Assembly (NCBI GenBank): GCA_017516965.1
Contig: JAFXAP010000009.1
Location: 35,694 to 99,693 of the forward strand
Length of the DNA stretch: 64,000 bases
Direction of reading: 5' to 3'
DNA from: Clostridia bacterium
Lineage (GTDB): Bacteria > Bacillota > Clostridia > Oscillospirales > Acutalibacteraceae
A program made the translations under genes and the position numbers. The notes beneath the pieces are model-generated. The model was not told where the DNA came from and did not search any database. It saw only the letters and a program-made list of their open reading frames with translations. Within the stretch, counting starts at the first letter, position 1, and each line of letters starts with the position of its first letter. This document shows, piece by piece, positions 18,363-27,650 of this stretch.

Positions 18363-18614
18363 ATGAAATTCACATATAGAACAAATGGGGTTTGTTCACG
18401 CAGTATAGACATTGAAATTGAGGACAACATTATTAAAGACGTATCTTTTGTAGGTGGTTGTAACGGAAATCTTAAGGGTATTGGCGAACTTACTAAAGGT
18501 ATGAATATTGATGATGTAATCACAAAACTCGAAAATATTAAATGCGGCTTTAAAAATACATCCTGTCCCGCACAACTGGCAGAGGCGTTAAAGGATTATA
18601 AAAACAAACAGTAA
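18363..18614 (+). CDS. TSCPD-domain protein (TIGR03905-like)
   Basis: A small protein of 83 residues made of one TSCPD domain, the C-terminal domain of vitamin B12-dependent ribonucleotide reductases found here on its own. It has the motif YRTNGVCSRSIDIEIED, VGGCNGNLKGIGELTKGM and the terminal CGFKNTSCPAQLAEAL, with four conserved cysteines. A nucleotide- or metal-linked accessory function is likely, but it is not established for the stand-alone family. It lies 12 nt after rpoD and probably shares its transcript. Confidence 0.85.
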   Translation: MKFTYRTNGVCSRSIDIEIEDNIIKDVSFVGGCNGNLKGIGELTKGMNIDDVITKLENIKCGFKNTSCPAQLAEALKDYKNKQ

Positions 18615-18631
18615 AAGATAGGTGATTTAAA

Positions 18632-19171
18632 GTGCTAACAGATGATTTAGATGTAAAGATTGCCGGTGATAAGCCGTCAGAAGATATTCGTCGTAACAAA
18701 AGCACAGCTGTTCAGGATTCGTCTGTAAGTTCAGAACAAATAAATGGCGCCAAGGCGGTGGGAAAAGCTGTTGCAAACAGTTTTATTCGCGATGCAGAAA
18801 CTGAACTTGATGAAGAGTTTCGCGATTTTGATATGATTTTGCAAAGGCGTTTGTTGCTGTCTTTTACCGCTACTGTAGGTTTTGAACAATATATATCAAA
18901 CGATACGCTTGTTGGTATTGCTCAGAAAAGTTTTCTTGACACGCTGGGTAAGCACAACGCTGAACTTTATAAAAGTTCTAGTGATACGGGTGCATTTTCA
19001 TTTTATTATCTTGCTTTTCGCAGAGGTAATGATGTTGAACGTCGTATAGGTCAAACCTTTGCTATGCTGTGTTTGCACGACGGTGATCCAATTTTCCAAG
19101 AACTTGGAGAAGCGCTTTATTGTTGGTTTTCTTCGGTTGTTCGCAAGGCAGTATTGGAACACATTAAATAA
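18632..19171 (+). CDS. Conserved unknown helical protein
   Basis: I do not recognise this 179-residue protein. It is soluble, without signal peptide or membrane segment. The first 45 residues look disordered and polar (NKSTAVQDSSVSS); the rest appears mostly helical, with a patterned core (FDMILQRRLLLSFTATVGFEQYI, then TGAFSFYYLAFRRG). AGGTGATTTAAA before GTG supports the start. It follows the TSCPD gene by 17 nt and ends at a strong hairpin, so it is probably the last gene of the dnaG-rpoD transcript. It could be a regulatory or stress-linked protein; no function can be assigned. Confidence 0.75.
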   Translation: MLTDDLDVKIAGDKPSEDIRRNKSTAVQDSSVSSEQINGAKAVGKAVANSFIRDAETELDEEFRDFDMILQRRLLLSFTATVGFEQYISNDTLVGIAQKSFLDTLGKHNAELYKSSSDTGAFSFYYLAFRRGNDVERRIGQTFAMLCLHDGDPIFQELGEALYCWFSSVVRKAVLEHIK

Positions 19172-19184
19172 AACATAAAATTAA

Positions 19185-19221
19185 TCCCCCTTGCATAAAA
19201 TGGTGCGAGGGGGAGTTTTTT
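19185..19221 (+). terminator. Terminator hairpin whose 3' arm is the next gene's ribosome binding site
   Basis: TCCCCCTTGCA (19185-19195) pairs with TGCGAGGGGGA (19204-19214; one G-U), followed by G and six T. GGGGGAG in the 3' arm is also the only good Shine-Dalgarno for ATG 19222. Confidence 0.8.
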
Positions 19222-19764
19222 ATGCCAAGCATTTATTTGAGTCCGTCTACACAAGAGTTTAACCCGTATGTTATAGGCGGTAACGAGGAATATTATATGA
19301 ATTTAATTGCCGACGCAATGGAGCCGTATTTATATGCCAGCGGAATATCGTTTACACGTAATACGCCCGATATGACAGCGGCTTCATCAATAGTGCAGTC
19401 AAATATGGGCAATTATGATTTACATTTAGCGCTGCATTCAAACGCTACGGGAAGCGGTGATGGTTCAAGACGCGGTAGTGAGGTTTACTATTTTCCTACA
19501 AGCATAAACGGCGCTCGCGCCGCAGAAATAATAGCAAATAATTTAAAACTTATCTATCCGTTGCCACAGTTGGTACGAACCGTGCCTACAACAGCTTTGG
19601 GTGAGGTCAGACGCACCCGCGCGCCGAGTGTGCTTATTGAATTTGCATATCACGATAATTATGAAGATGCCGTGTGGATTAGAGATAACATTGAGGCGAT
19701 TGCCGCAAACGTAGTAGTATCACTTACAGATTATTTTGGGATTCCGTTTATAGTGCCGGAATAA
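19222..19764 (+). CDS. N-acetylmuramoyl-L-alanine amidase-like (Amidase_3) protein
   Basis: A single-domain protein of 180 residues resembling Amidase_3 peptidoglycan amidases. The second zinc-ligand region (DLHLALHSNATGSGDGSRRG) and the catalytic strand (APSVLIEFAYHDN) are recognisable. However, the N-terminal DPGHGG-type motif that normally gives the first zinc histidine reads YLSPSTQEFNPYVIGGNEEY, and no histidine occurs in the first 65 residues. It may therefore bind metal differently or be inactive. No signal peptide or wall-binding domain is present, so it may act in the mother cell or in lysis. Its ribosome binding site is the 3' arm of the preceding terminator hairpin. Confidence 0.75.
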   Translation: MPSIYLSPSTQEFNPYVIGGNEEYYMNLIADAMEPYLYASGISFTRNTPDMTAASSIVQSNMGNYDLHLALHSNATGSGDGSRRGSEVYYFPTSINGARAAEIIANNLKLIYPLPQLVRTVPTTALGEVRRTRAPSVLIEFAYHDNYEDAVWIRDNIEAIAANVVVSLTDYFGIPFIVPE

Positions 19765-19768
19765 AAGT

Positions 19769-19801
19769 AAAAGCAACTCCTTGTATTGGGAGTTGCTTTT
19801 T
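19769..19801 (+). terminator. Intrinsic terminator of the amidase-like gene
   Basis: AAAAGCAACTCC (19769-19780) pairs with GGAGTTGCTTTT (19789-19800), ending in a T-run. Confidence 0.9.
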
Positions 19802-19811
19802 GTAAATAACC

Positions 19812-19925
19812 TTAGTTTTTATTGTCAAACTTATTATTGTCTTTTTTATTGTCGTTCTTTTTGTTATCGTTTTTGTTCTGGTTGTTTTGATTGTTTTGGT
19901 TGTTTCTATTTTTATCGTTATTCAC
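19812..19925 (-). CDS. Asn-rich 37-residue microprotein ORF
   Basis: A short minus-strand ORF starts with GTG at 19925 and ends with TAA at 19814-19812. The product is composed almost only of Asn, Lys, Asp and Gln, with three NNQ repeats near the N-terminus (NRNNQNNQNNQNKND) and a single Phe near the end. GGGGTGA lies 4 nt before the GTG and is part of the 3' arm of the tatD hairpin. It is the last unit downstream of rlmB-metG-tatD. No known family is assigned; low complexity and short length leave the coding status uncertain. Confidence 0.5.
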   Translation of the reverse strand: MNNDKNRNNQNNQNNQNKNDNKKNDNKKDNNKFDNKN

Positions 19926-19927
19926 AA

Positions 19928-19973
19928 AATCACCCCGCTTTCAAATGTATTATTTACATTTTGCGGGGTGATT
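19928..19973 (-). terminator. Long hairpin after tatD, with ribosome binding site in its distal arm
   Basis: AATCACCCCGC and GCGGGGTGATT (19928-19938 and 19963-19973) pair perfectly, with an inner AAATGTA/TACATTT stem. On the minus strand TTTTG follows. It probably attenuates transcription after tatD and also contains the GGGGTGA used by the Asn-rich ORF. Confidence 0.75.
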
Positions 19974-19978
19974 ATTCT

Positions 19979-20761
19979 TTATTCAATATTAAAGATTTTT
20001 TTAGCGTTTTTGGCAGTAATTGTAAAAATATTTTCGGGAGTAGTACCACGTATTTCAGCAATTTTTTGCGCGGTATATTTTATCATACCTGAGTGACAAA
20101 GTTTTCCGCGATGTGGTTCAGGAGCAAGATATGGGCAATCGGTTTCGACAAGTAGCAATTCATCGGGAATGATGCGTACCACGTCGGGTAATTTTTTTGC
20201 GTTTTTAAAGGTTACAACGCCACCAATGCCGATATATAACCCAAGTTTAATAATCTCTTGCGCCATTTCAACACTACCTGAATAACAATGAACAATGCCT
20301 TTAGGTTTATGCTTTTTTAATATCTCAAGAGTGTCACCGTGAGCATCACGATCGTGAACTATTATTGGCAAATTTAACTTCTTTGCAAGCGCAATTTGTT
20401 TTTCAAAAATTTCAATTTGTTTTTGTTTGTTATCATCAACCCAATAATAGTCAAGACCGATTTCACCAATTGCAACACACTTTTTGTGGGTGGCAAGTCT
20501 GGCTATTTGCTCTACCGTAGTACCCGAGTCAATGCTACCTGGGTGAATACCAACGGCGGCATATACAAAATCGTTTTCTTCTGCCATTTTTATAGCCATT
20601 TTTGATGAAACTTCATCGCAACCGCAACTAACAATGCCACAAACACCGTTTTGTTTCATCTCGGCAAAAAGCTCGGTGCGTATTTCATCGAAACGTTCAT
20701 CATCATAGTGTGAGTGCGTGTCAAAAATGGGGTAAGAATTTTTTAAATCTTCGGTATACAT
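19979..20761 (-). CDS. TatD family metal-dependent hydrolase
   Basis: A TatD-type TIM-barrel DNase/hydrolase of 260 residues. It has the FDTHSHYDDERFDE metal motif, GIVSCGCD, AAVGIHPG, AIGEIGLDYYW, PIIVHDRDAHGDTLEIL, GIVHCYSG and LVETDCPYLAPEPHRGK. Family members are 3'-5' exonucleases or phosphoesterases linked to DNA repair and RNA quality control. The frame extends to ATG 20776, but the stop of metG overlaps ATG 20761 as TAATG, which suggests translational coupling, so I choose the shorter start. metG-tatD neighbours are very common in Firmicutes. Confidence 0.93.
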   Translation of the reverse strand: MYTEDLKNSYPIFDTHSHYDDERFDEIRTELFAEMKQNGVCGIVSCGCDEVSSKMAIKMAEENDFVYAAVGIHPGSIDSGTTVEQIARLATHKKCVAIGEIGLDYYWVDDNKQKQIEIFEKQIALAKKLNLPIIVHDRDAHGDTLEILKKHKPKGIVHCYSGSVEMAQEIIKLGLYIGIGGVVTFKNAKKLPDVVRIIPDELLLVETDCPYLAPEPHRGKLCHSGMIKYTAQKIAEIRGTTPENIFTITAKNAKKIFNIE

Positions 20762-22683
20762 TATCTGATTTTGCATCCTTCAGGAATATCGTCAACAAAT
20801 ATTACCTTCACGTCGTTATTGGGGCAATCGGCAGCTAAAATCATACCGTTAGATTCCACTCCGCAAAGAGTAGCAGGTTTAAGGTTTGATACAACTATAA
20901 CTGTGCGACCTATAAGCTCGTCAGGAGTATAGTATTTTGCAATGCCTGATGCTACAATACGCTCTTTACCGCTACCGTCGTTAAGTGTGAGTTTAAGCAG
21001 TTTCTTTGCCTTTGGAATTGGCTCACAAGCAATGATTTTTGCGGTTGTAAGTTCAACTTTTGCAAAATCTTCAATAGAGATTTCAGGTAACTTCAAAACA
21101 TTTTCTGCCTTTTCAGCTTCTGCGGCTTTTTTAGCCTGTTCTGCGGCAATTTCTTCTAAAACCTTGGGCATATCAATTCTTGCAAAAAGCGGTGTTGCCT
21201 CACAAACTGTGAATTCAGCAACCTTGCCAAATGCAAGTTCTGCGCAGTCAGAATTAATTTGTGTGGCAATGCTTTTGCAACTTGATGGAATAACAGGGGT
21301 AAGCATAACCGAAAGTAAACGAATACCCTCAAGCAAATTGTAAAGTACCGCATTAAGACGGGGGAGGGTTGCTTCGTCTTTTGCAAGGATCCACGGAGTT
21401 GTTTCATCTATATACTTGTTTAGGCGTTTTGCAAAGTTCATAACAGCTTCACACGCGTCGGCGTTGCGATATGAATCCATTAAAGAATAATATTTTTCTA
21501 TTGTTTCATTAGCGCAAGAAATAAGATCGTTGTCTAATTCTTCATTGGTTTCGGGCGCAGTAACCTTGCCGCCAAAGTATTTGTTTGTCATAGCAACTGT
21601 ACGGTTTACGAGGTTACCAAGTGTGTTAGCAAGGTCAGCATTAAATTTGGTAATAAAGCTTTCATAGGTAATGGTACCATCGTTGGTGAACGGAATTTCA
21701 GAAAGCAAATAGTAACGAACCGCATCAATACCAAAACGCTCGGCAAGTTCGTCGGCATAGATAACGTTGCCCTTGGATTTAGACATCTTGTCTTCACCGA
21801 CAAGTACCCACGGATGACCAAGAACTTGTTTTGGTAACGGTTCACCCAAAGCCATAAGAATAATTGGCCAATAAATTGTGTGGAAACGAACAATATCTTT
21901 ACCAATTACGTGCAAATCGGCAGGCCAGAGTTTTTTGTACTGGTCGCTACTACCATCAGGGTTATAACCAACACCTGTGATATAGTTTGAGAGCGCATCA
22001 ATCCAAACGTAGATTACGTGTTTGTCATCAAAACTAACGGGAACACCCCACTTAAAAGATGAACGCGATACGCAAAGGTCTTGAAGACCGGGTTTTATAA
22101 AGTTATTAAGCATTTCATTTTTGCGTGATTCAGGCTTTATAAAATCAGGATTTTGCTCGTAATACTCGACAAGCTTATCTTGATATTTTGAAAGTCGCAA
22201 GAAATAAGCCTCTTCTTTAGAGTCGATAACCTCACGACCGCAGTCGGGACATTTACCGTCTATAAGCTGACTTTCGGTATAAAAAGATTCGCAAGGCACA
22301 CAGTATTTACCTTCATAGGTGCTTTTGTAAATATCACCTTGGTCATAAAGCTTTTTAAATATCTTTTGAACAGCATCTTCGTGGTAGTCATCTGTTGTAC
22401 GTATAAATTTGTCATAGCAGGTGTCAAGTGAGTCCCAAACAGCCTTAATATTAGCGGCGGCGTTGTCAACGAATTCTTTTGGGCTAATGCCGTCGGCCTT
22501 TGCATATTCTTCAATTTTTTGACCGTGTTCATCAGAACCTGTCATCAGGTAAACATCAAACCCCATCATCTTTTTATAACGGGCAATCATATCAGCGAGA
22601 ACAATGTCATAAGCGTTGCCGATATGTGGCTTACGCGAAGCATAAGCAATGGCGGTTGTGATGTAAAACTTTTGTTTTTCCAT
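20761..22683 (-). CDS. metG: Methionyl-tRNA synthetase
   Basis: A class I synthetase of 640 residues that charges tRNA-Met. It has YASRKPHIGNAY (HIGH motif), a zinc knuckle with CVPC and CPDC, WIDALSNYITGVG, the KMSKSKGN loop, a helical anticodon-binding domain, and a C-terminal EMAP-II/Trbp111-like tRNA-binding domain (about 537-640, starting DFAKVELTTAKI). The start follows AGGAGGAATATATT. It is 12 nt downstream of the pseudo-ATPase gene and overlaps tatD by one base. There is no T-box leader because it is internal to the rlmB operon. Confidence 0.97.
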   Translation of the reverse strand: MEKQKFYITTAIAYASRKPHIGNAYDIVLADMIARYKKMMGFDVYLMTGSDEHGQKIEEYAKADGISPKEFVDNAAANIKAVWDSLDTCYDKFIRTTDDYHEDAVQKIFKKLYDQGDIYKSTYEGKYCVPCESFYTESQLIDGKCPDCGREVIDSKEEAYFLRLSKYQDKLVEYYEQNPDFIKPESRKNEMLNNFIKPGLQDLCVSRSSFKWGVPVSFDDKHVIYVWIDALSNYITGVGYNPDGSSDQYKKLWPADLHVIGKDIVRFHTIYWPIILMALGEPLPKQVLGHPWVLVGEDKMSKSKGNVIYADELAERFGIDAVRYYLLSEIPFTNDGTITYESFITKFNADLANTLGNLVNRTVAMTNKYFGGKVTAPETNEELDNDLISCANETIEKYYSLMDSYRNADACEAVMNFAKRLNKYIDETTPWILAKDEATLPRLNAVLYNLLEGIRLLSVMLTPVIPSSCKSIATQINSDCAELAFGKVAEFTVCEATPLFARIDMPKVLEEIAAEQAKKAAEAEKAENVLKLPEISIEDFAKVELTTAKIIACEPIPKAKKLLKLTLNDGSGKERIVASGIAKYYTPDELIGRTVIVVSNLKPATLCGVESNGMILAADCPNNDVKVIFVDDIPEGCKIR

Positions 22684-22695
22684 AATATATTCCTC

Positions 22696-25419
22696 CTACG
22701 GTTTTCGAATGAGAAAACCGATTATTGATAAAATTGTTGTACCTACGGCGTAAATTAAAACTGTTTCAGCTGTTGGCATACTCATTAGTCCGGAAAATGC
22801 GGCATAAATAAAATACAGTGTGCCGAATACAGCAAATAAAGTGTATAGAATTGTGAGTAAACGATTGCATCGTTTTATTCCTGAAGCAAAGTTCACAATT
22901 TTTATAAAATTAAGTCCTGAACCACGGAAAACTGCAGGAGCAGAATATTTTTCAGCCAGGGGAACGGCATTATGATACATATAAATTCCGGCGCTTGACA
23001 TTATTTTTACCGAATCATCATAAATTCCAAAATAATCACACAACATTTCTTCGGTAACGTTGGGGTCACAGTTTTCTACAAGTAATGTTACACCGAGGTT
23101 GGTGATTTTGTGAAGTAGCTTGGCGACCTGTTCATCAACATTATACTGAATAACAATAAGCGCACATGCAGTGTTTTCTGTTGCTACATATACAGGAAAA
23201 TAGCCTTTGCGTAAAATCTTTTTATCAACTTCGAGACTTGGAATATCTATTCCGTGAGCGAGCATTAGAGAGCGGTTTCCTATGAATAAAAGTTCATCAT
23301 TTACCCAACCGGAAATGCCTAAATTCTTTTCGTATTTTACGGTGTCAGAATCGGGAATAGAATATGACTGGTTAGTACCGGCTATTGCTTTGAATATTGG
23401 TTCCAGCGGACTTCCTACTGCCGAGGTAAGAGATGCCGCGCGTAGCAGAATATCATCTATGTTATTTTCAGAAAGCACCCTCATACTGTGCATATTGATA
23501 GTTCCCGATGGGAAAATATCCTTAATGTTAACAACAGCGGCATTAGCATTCTCAATTTTTTCAGCTCCATAAAGTCCCGCTATCATCGAACCGCCGGTGC
23601 TAAGTCTTTTTGATACTGACAAAAAGGCAAGTGTCTCTACCAAGAATGCTGTTGGTAAAGCTGCGAAAACGGCGATACAAGAGGCAGCATAAAGTGAAGC
23701 AAAAACACCGCCCTGTATAAAGTATGCCATAAGTGCGCTAATAAGCGAAAGGGTAAGGGCAACGTAAAAAATAACGTTTATCTTACCTGATAATGGCTTG
23801 TGAAATTCGTAGTGCTTCATAAAGTTTTCGACAAATTGAATTTTTTTAGGCGCCGCTATCAAAACATCACCTTCAATGGCGTTTTTTGCCATTGCAAAGG
23901 TTGTTGCGGGGTCATCAATAAGCGCCACGGCATTTTTTTGTTTGTCACCCATAATTTGACGTAAACTTTTGTGTTTTGCCGACGTTTCTTTAAATTTTAA
24001 GAAAACTCGGGTAAAAAGAATAACAGAACAAAGTAAGATAGAGTAATATGCGTTCTCACTTGTAATTATTGCAGTTATACCTAAAGCGAGTGTTAATACC
24101 GAGCAAAGAGAGGTCAACACATCAAAACCACAACGCTTTTTGGCAAAGTTTTTAAAATCCAAAAACATATCGTAGTTTGCTACGGTTGAAACAAAGAGGA
24201 AAGATGTGCAAATAATCATAGATTTACTAAGAGAAGAAAGTATAAAGTTATATACCGCAGGTATAAGAAATACCGCAAGTGAAATAACCATAGCCAAAGA
24301 GATAAGCGAAGATATAAACAAATGGCGTTTATTTTTTGCAAGTGAAAAAAGTATCTTTTTACCGCTTACATTGTCTGTGTATTCGTTATTTGGTTCAAAA
24401 TTTTCAAACTCAGATTCTTCAAGTTCGGGAACAGAGTTACTGAAAATGTCCTGAGGTATGCTGTCGCTTAAATCAATGTGTTTGGTAATACTGCTAATTG
24501 TTATGTGATCGGTATTGCCTTTTTTATCTTTAATAGGTGTAAAGCGAATTGTAGCAGTATTTGAGATATTGCCATCATTTTCAATTCCAACCTCGTGAGT
24601 ATCAATATCAGAAATATCGGGCACACTGATATCGGGCGATTCAGCCTTTTCTTCACTTGGAAAAAGGCTTTCAAAAAGTTCTTGGCTTTCTCTTTTTTCA
24701 GAGTCCTGCACCATTTTTTCGAAAGCAGGAGTTGGGGTTGTTGAACTTTTTGAAATTGGTTTTTGTTTGTCTTGATTAGAATTTTCTTTTACATCGTTTT
24801 CTTTTTCAGACTGAGGGCCTTTTGCACTTTGCTTATCAAGATCATCAACAACGATATCCAAGCCATATTTTTTTGATAAATCTTTTAGTGCGCTTTCACC
24901 GTCATTCATAAGAATTTCGGCAACTGTTTGAAGCTTGTATATAGGTTCTTCATTTTTGGATGTATCGTGACCCTGTTCATCAATGGTGTAGCGTTTTACC
25001 TTTTCTACGAGTGTCTTTTTTGGTTTTACGATAATTTTTTGTGGTTTTTCATCAGTTTTATCATTACCTTCAGACTTAACAACTGAATCGGGATCGGTTT
25101 TTTGAGCCGACTCAACCTGTTTGATAAGGTCAGAAATGGTTTCGTTGGTTTCTAAAATTTTTGATTCAACCTTGGCGGTAGATTCTTTTTTTTCAGCGTC
25201 ATCTTGTTTTGAAACGTTCATACGCTTTTTAAGCGAATCAAGTGCATTTGATTCTTTAAATTTTTCTTCAATATCGTTAAACACCCAAAGGTCTGATACC
25301 TCTTCGGGTGTGATAGCGTGAGGCGCAATATTTTTTTCGCCTGATATTTTTATAGATTCGTCATCGGTGTTTATTATAAACCCGTTGTTTTCATTTTTTC
25401 TTTTTGAGAAAAATCCCAT
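22696..25419 (-). CDS. P-type ATPase-like membrane pseudoenzyme with long disordered N-terminus
   Basis: A 907-residue protein whose C-terminal two thirds follow a P1B-like P-type ATPase: paired TM helices (about 368-475 and 546-600), then GAEKIEN before the P-domain, an N-domain stretch (ELLFIGNRSLML), a P-domain end (LGVTLLVENCDPNVTEEML) and two final TM helices (about 843-905). The catalytic motifs are gone. The DKTGT site reads NIKDIFP (631-637), so the phosphorylated Asp is Ile; the TGES region reads EGDVLIAAP; LTGDN reads VENCD; GDGxND is missing; the CPC metal site reads ALP. Residues 1-350 are acidic and low-complexity. Probably a scaffold or sensor, not a pump. It lies between rlmB and metG. 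Confidence 0.8.
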   Translation of the reverse strand: MGFFSKRKNENNGFIINTDDESIKISGEKNIAPHAITPEEVSDLWVFNDIEEKFKESNALDSLKKRMNVSKQDDAEKKESTAKVESKILETNETISDLIKQVESAQKTDPDSVVKSEGNDKTDEKPQKIIVKPKKTLVEKVKRYTIDEQGHDTSKNEEPIYKLQTVAEILMNDGESALKDLSKKYGLDIVVDDLDKQSAKGPQSEKENDVKENSNQDKQKPISKSSTTPTPAFEKMVQDSEKRESQELFESLFPSEEKAESPDISVPDISDIDTHEVGIENDGNISNTATIRFTPIKDKKGNTDHITISSITKHIDLSDSIPQDIFSNSVPELEESEFENFEPNNEYTDNVSGKKILFSLAKNKRHLFISSLISLAMVISLAVFLIPAVYNFILSSLSKSMIICTSFLFVSTVANYDMFLDFKNFAKKRCGFDVLTSLCSVLTLALGITAIITSENAYYSILLCSVILFTRVFLKFKETSAKHKSLRQIMGDKQKNAVALIDDPATTFAMAKNAIEGDVLIAAPKKIQFVENFMKHYEFHKPLSGKINVIFYVALTLSLISALMAYFIQGGVFASLYAASCIAVFAALPTAFLVETLAFLSVSKRLSTGGSMIAGLYGAEKIENANAAVVNIKDIFPSGTINMHSMRVLSENNIDDILLRAASLTSAVGSPLEPIFKAIAGTNQSYSIPDSDTVKYEKNLGISGWVNDELLFIGNRSLMLAHGIDIPSLEVDKKILRKGYFPVYVATENTACALIVIQYNVDEQVAKLLHKITNLGVTLLVENCDPNVTEEMLCDYFGIYDDSVKIMSSAGIYMYHNAVPLAEKYSAPAVFRGSGLNFIKIVNFASGIKRCNRLLTILYTLFAVFGTLYFIYAAFSGLMSMPTAETVLIYAVGTTILSIIGFLIRKP

Positions 25420-25436
25420 TTTATTTTCCCACCAAT

Positions 25437-26207
25437 TTAATTAATATTTCTTTTTCTTACAACTTCATACATAAGTACGCCAGCGGCAACCGAAGCATTA
25501 AGCGAATTGATTTTTCCATACATAGGAAGACTTATAATTCCGTCGCATTTTTTTGCAACCAATGTGCCAATTCCTTTACCCTCGTTACCAATAACAATAG
25601 CGCAGGGAATATCATAATCGGTTTGGGTATATGGAGTGCCGTCCATATCAGCGCCAAAGACCCAAATACCTTTTTCTTTTAGTTCATCTATTGTGTTTGA
25701 AATATTGGTCACTCTTGCAACCTTCATATAAGCAAGCGCACCAGCAGATGTTTTTTCAACAGTAGCATTAAGTGAAGCCGAACGACGTTTTGGAATAATT
25801 ATGCCGTGCACACCGCAAGCCTCGGCAGTACGAATTATGGCGCCGAGATTGTGTGGGTCTTCAATTTCATCGCAAATTACAATAAATGGTTTTTCTTGGC
25901 GTTCATTTGCAGTTTTTAAAATTTCTTCTACGGTAGAGTATTCTTGACTGGCAATCATTACAGCAACACCCTGATGATTGCCACCGCCACAGTAGTAGTC
26001 AAGTTTTTGAGGGCTGATTTCTTTGATAAGTATGCCGCGATTAGCGCACTTGGCGCGTATAGCAGTAACCGAACCTCCCGTTACACCATGGGCAATAAGC
26101 AATCGGTCAATCTCGCGTCCCGAACGAAGCGCTTCCATTACGGGATTTCTACCATATATGATATTACCTTGCTTTGAATCAAGGTTTTCTTTATTGTTAA
26201 ATTCCAT
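25437..26207 (-). CDS. rlmB: 23S rRNA (guanosine 2'-O)-methyltransferase, RlmB type
   Basis: A SpoU/TrmH-class methyltransferase of 256 residues with the knotted SAM site: motif 1 DPHNLGAIIRTAEACGVHG, motif 2 AIVIGNEGKGI, motif 3 LPMYGKINSLNASVAAGVLMYE. The N-terminal L30e-like substrate-binding domain (IIYGRNPVMEALRSGREI) is present. The frame runs on to 26525, but AGGTGATAAT precedes ATG 26207 and gives the normal length. It is the first gene of a minus-strand operon with the pseudo-ATPase, metG and tatD. Its family modifies G2251 of 23S rRNA; some relatives modify other guanosines. Confidence 0.92.
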   Translation of the reverse strand: MEFNNKENLDSKQGNIIYGRNPVMEALRSGREIDRLLIAHGVTGGSVTAIRAKCANRGILIKEISPQKLDYYCGGGNHQGVAVMIASQEYSTVEEILKTANERQEKPFIVICDEIEDPHNLGAIIRTAEACGVHGIIIPKRRSASLNATVEKTSAGALAYMKVARVTNISNTIDELKEKGIWVFGADMDGTPYTQTDYDIPCAIVIGNEGKGIGTLVAKKCDGIISLPMYGKINSLNASVAAGVLMYEVVRKRNIN

Positions 26208-27543
<1,336 letters not shown>

Positions 27544-27556
27544 CTTATTTTATGGA

Positions 27557-27585
27557 TTGACATTTTTAATTTGTTAATGTAAAAT
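27557..27585 (+). promoter_or_regulatory. Strong sigma-A promoter upstream of the GtrA gene
   Basis: TTGACA (27557-27562), a 17-bp spacer and TAAAAT (27580-27585). The predicted start near 27592 lies just before a hairpin. Confidence 0.8.
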
Positions 27586-27598
27586 AGATAAGCAGTAG

Positions 27599-27627
27599 AG
27601 GCTGCAACCATTTTTGGTTTGCAGCCT
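27599..27627 (+). terminator. Hairpin after eno / at the 5' end of the GtrA transcript
   Basis: AGGCTGCAACC (27599-27609) pairs with GGTTTGCAGCCT (27616-27627), followed by ATTTATTTT. It may end the eno transcript. For RNAs started at the promoter just upstream it would form the 5' leader hairpin and could attenuate. Confidence 0.6.
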
Positions 27628-27650
27628 ATTTATTTTGATGGAGTGATCTT

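Noticed and set aside
19781-20092. Plus-strand ORF of 103 codons after the amidase gene
   Set aside because: It starts inside a terminator and is antisense to the tatD hairpin and Asn-rich ORF. Its Phe/Cys/Tyr-rich product is the complement of A/T-rich DNA.
22696-25419. Functional metal-transporting P-type ATPase
   Set aside because: The phosphorylation Asp, the TGES, TGDN and GDGxND motifs and the CPC site are all absent, so transport activity is not credible.
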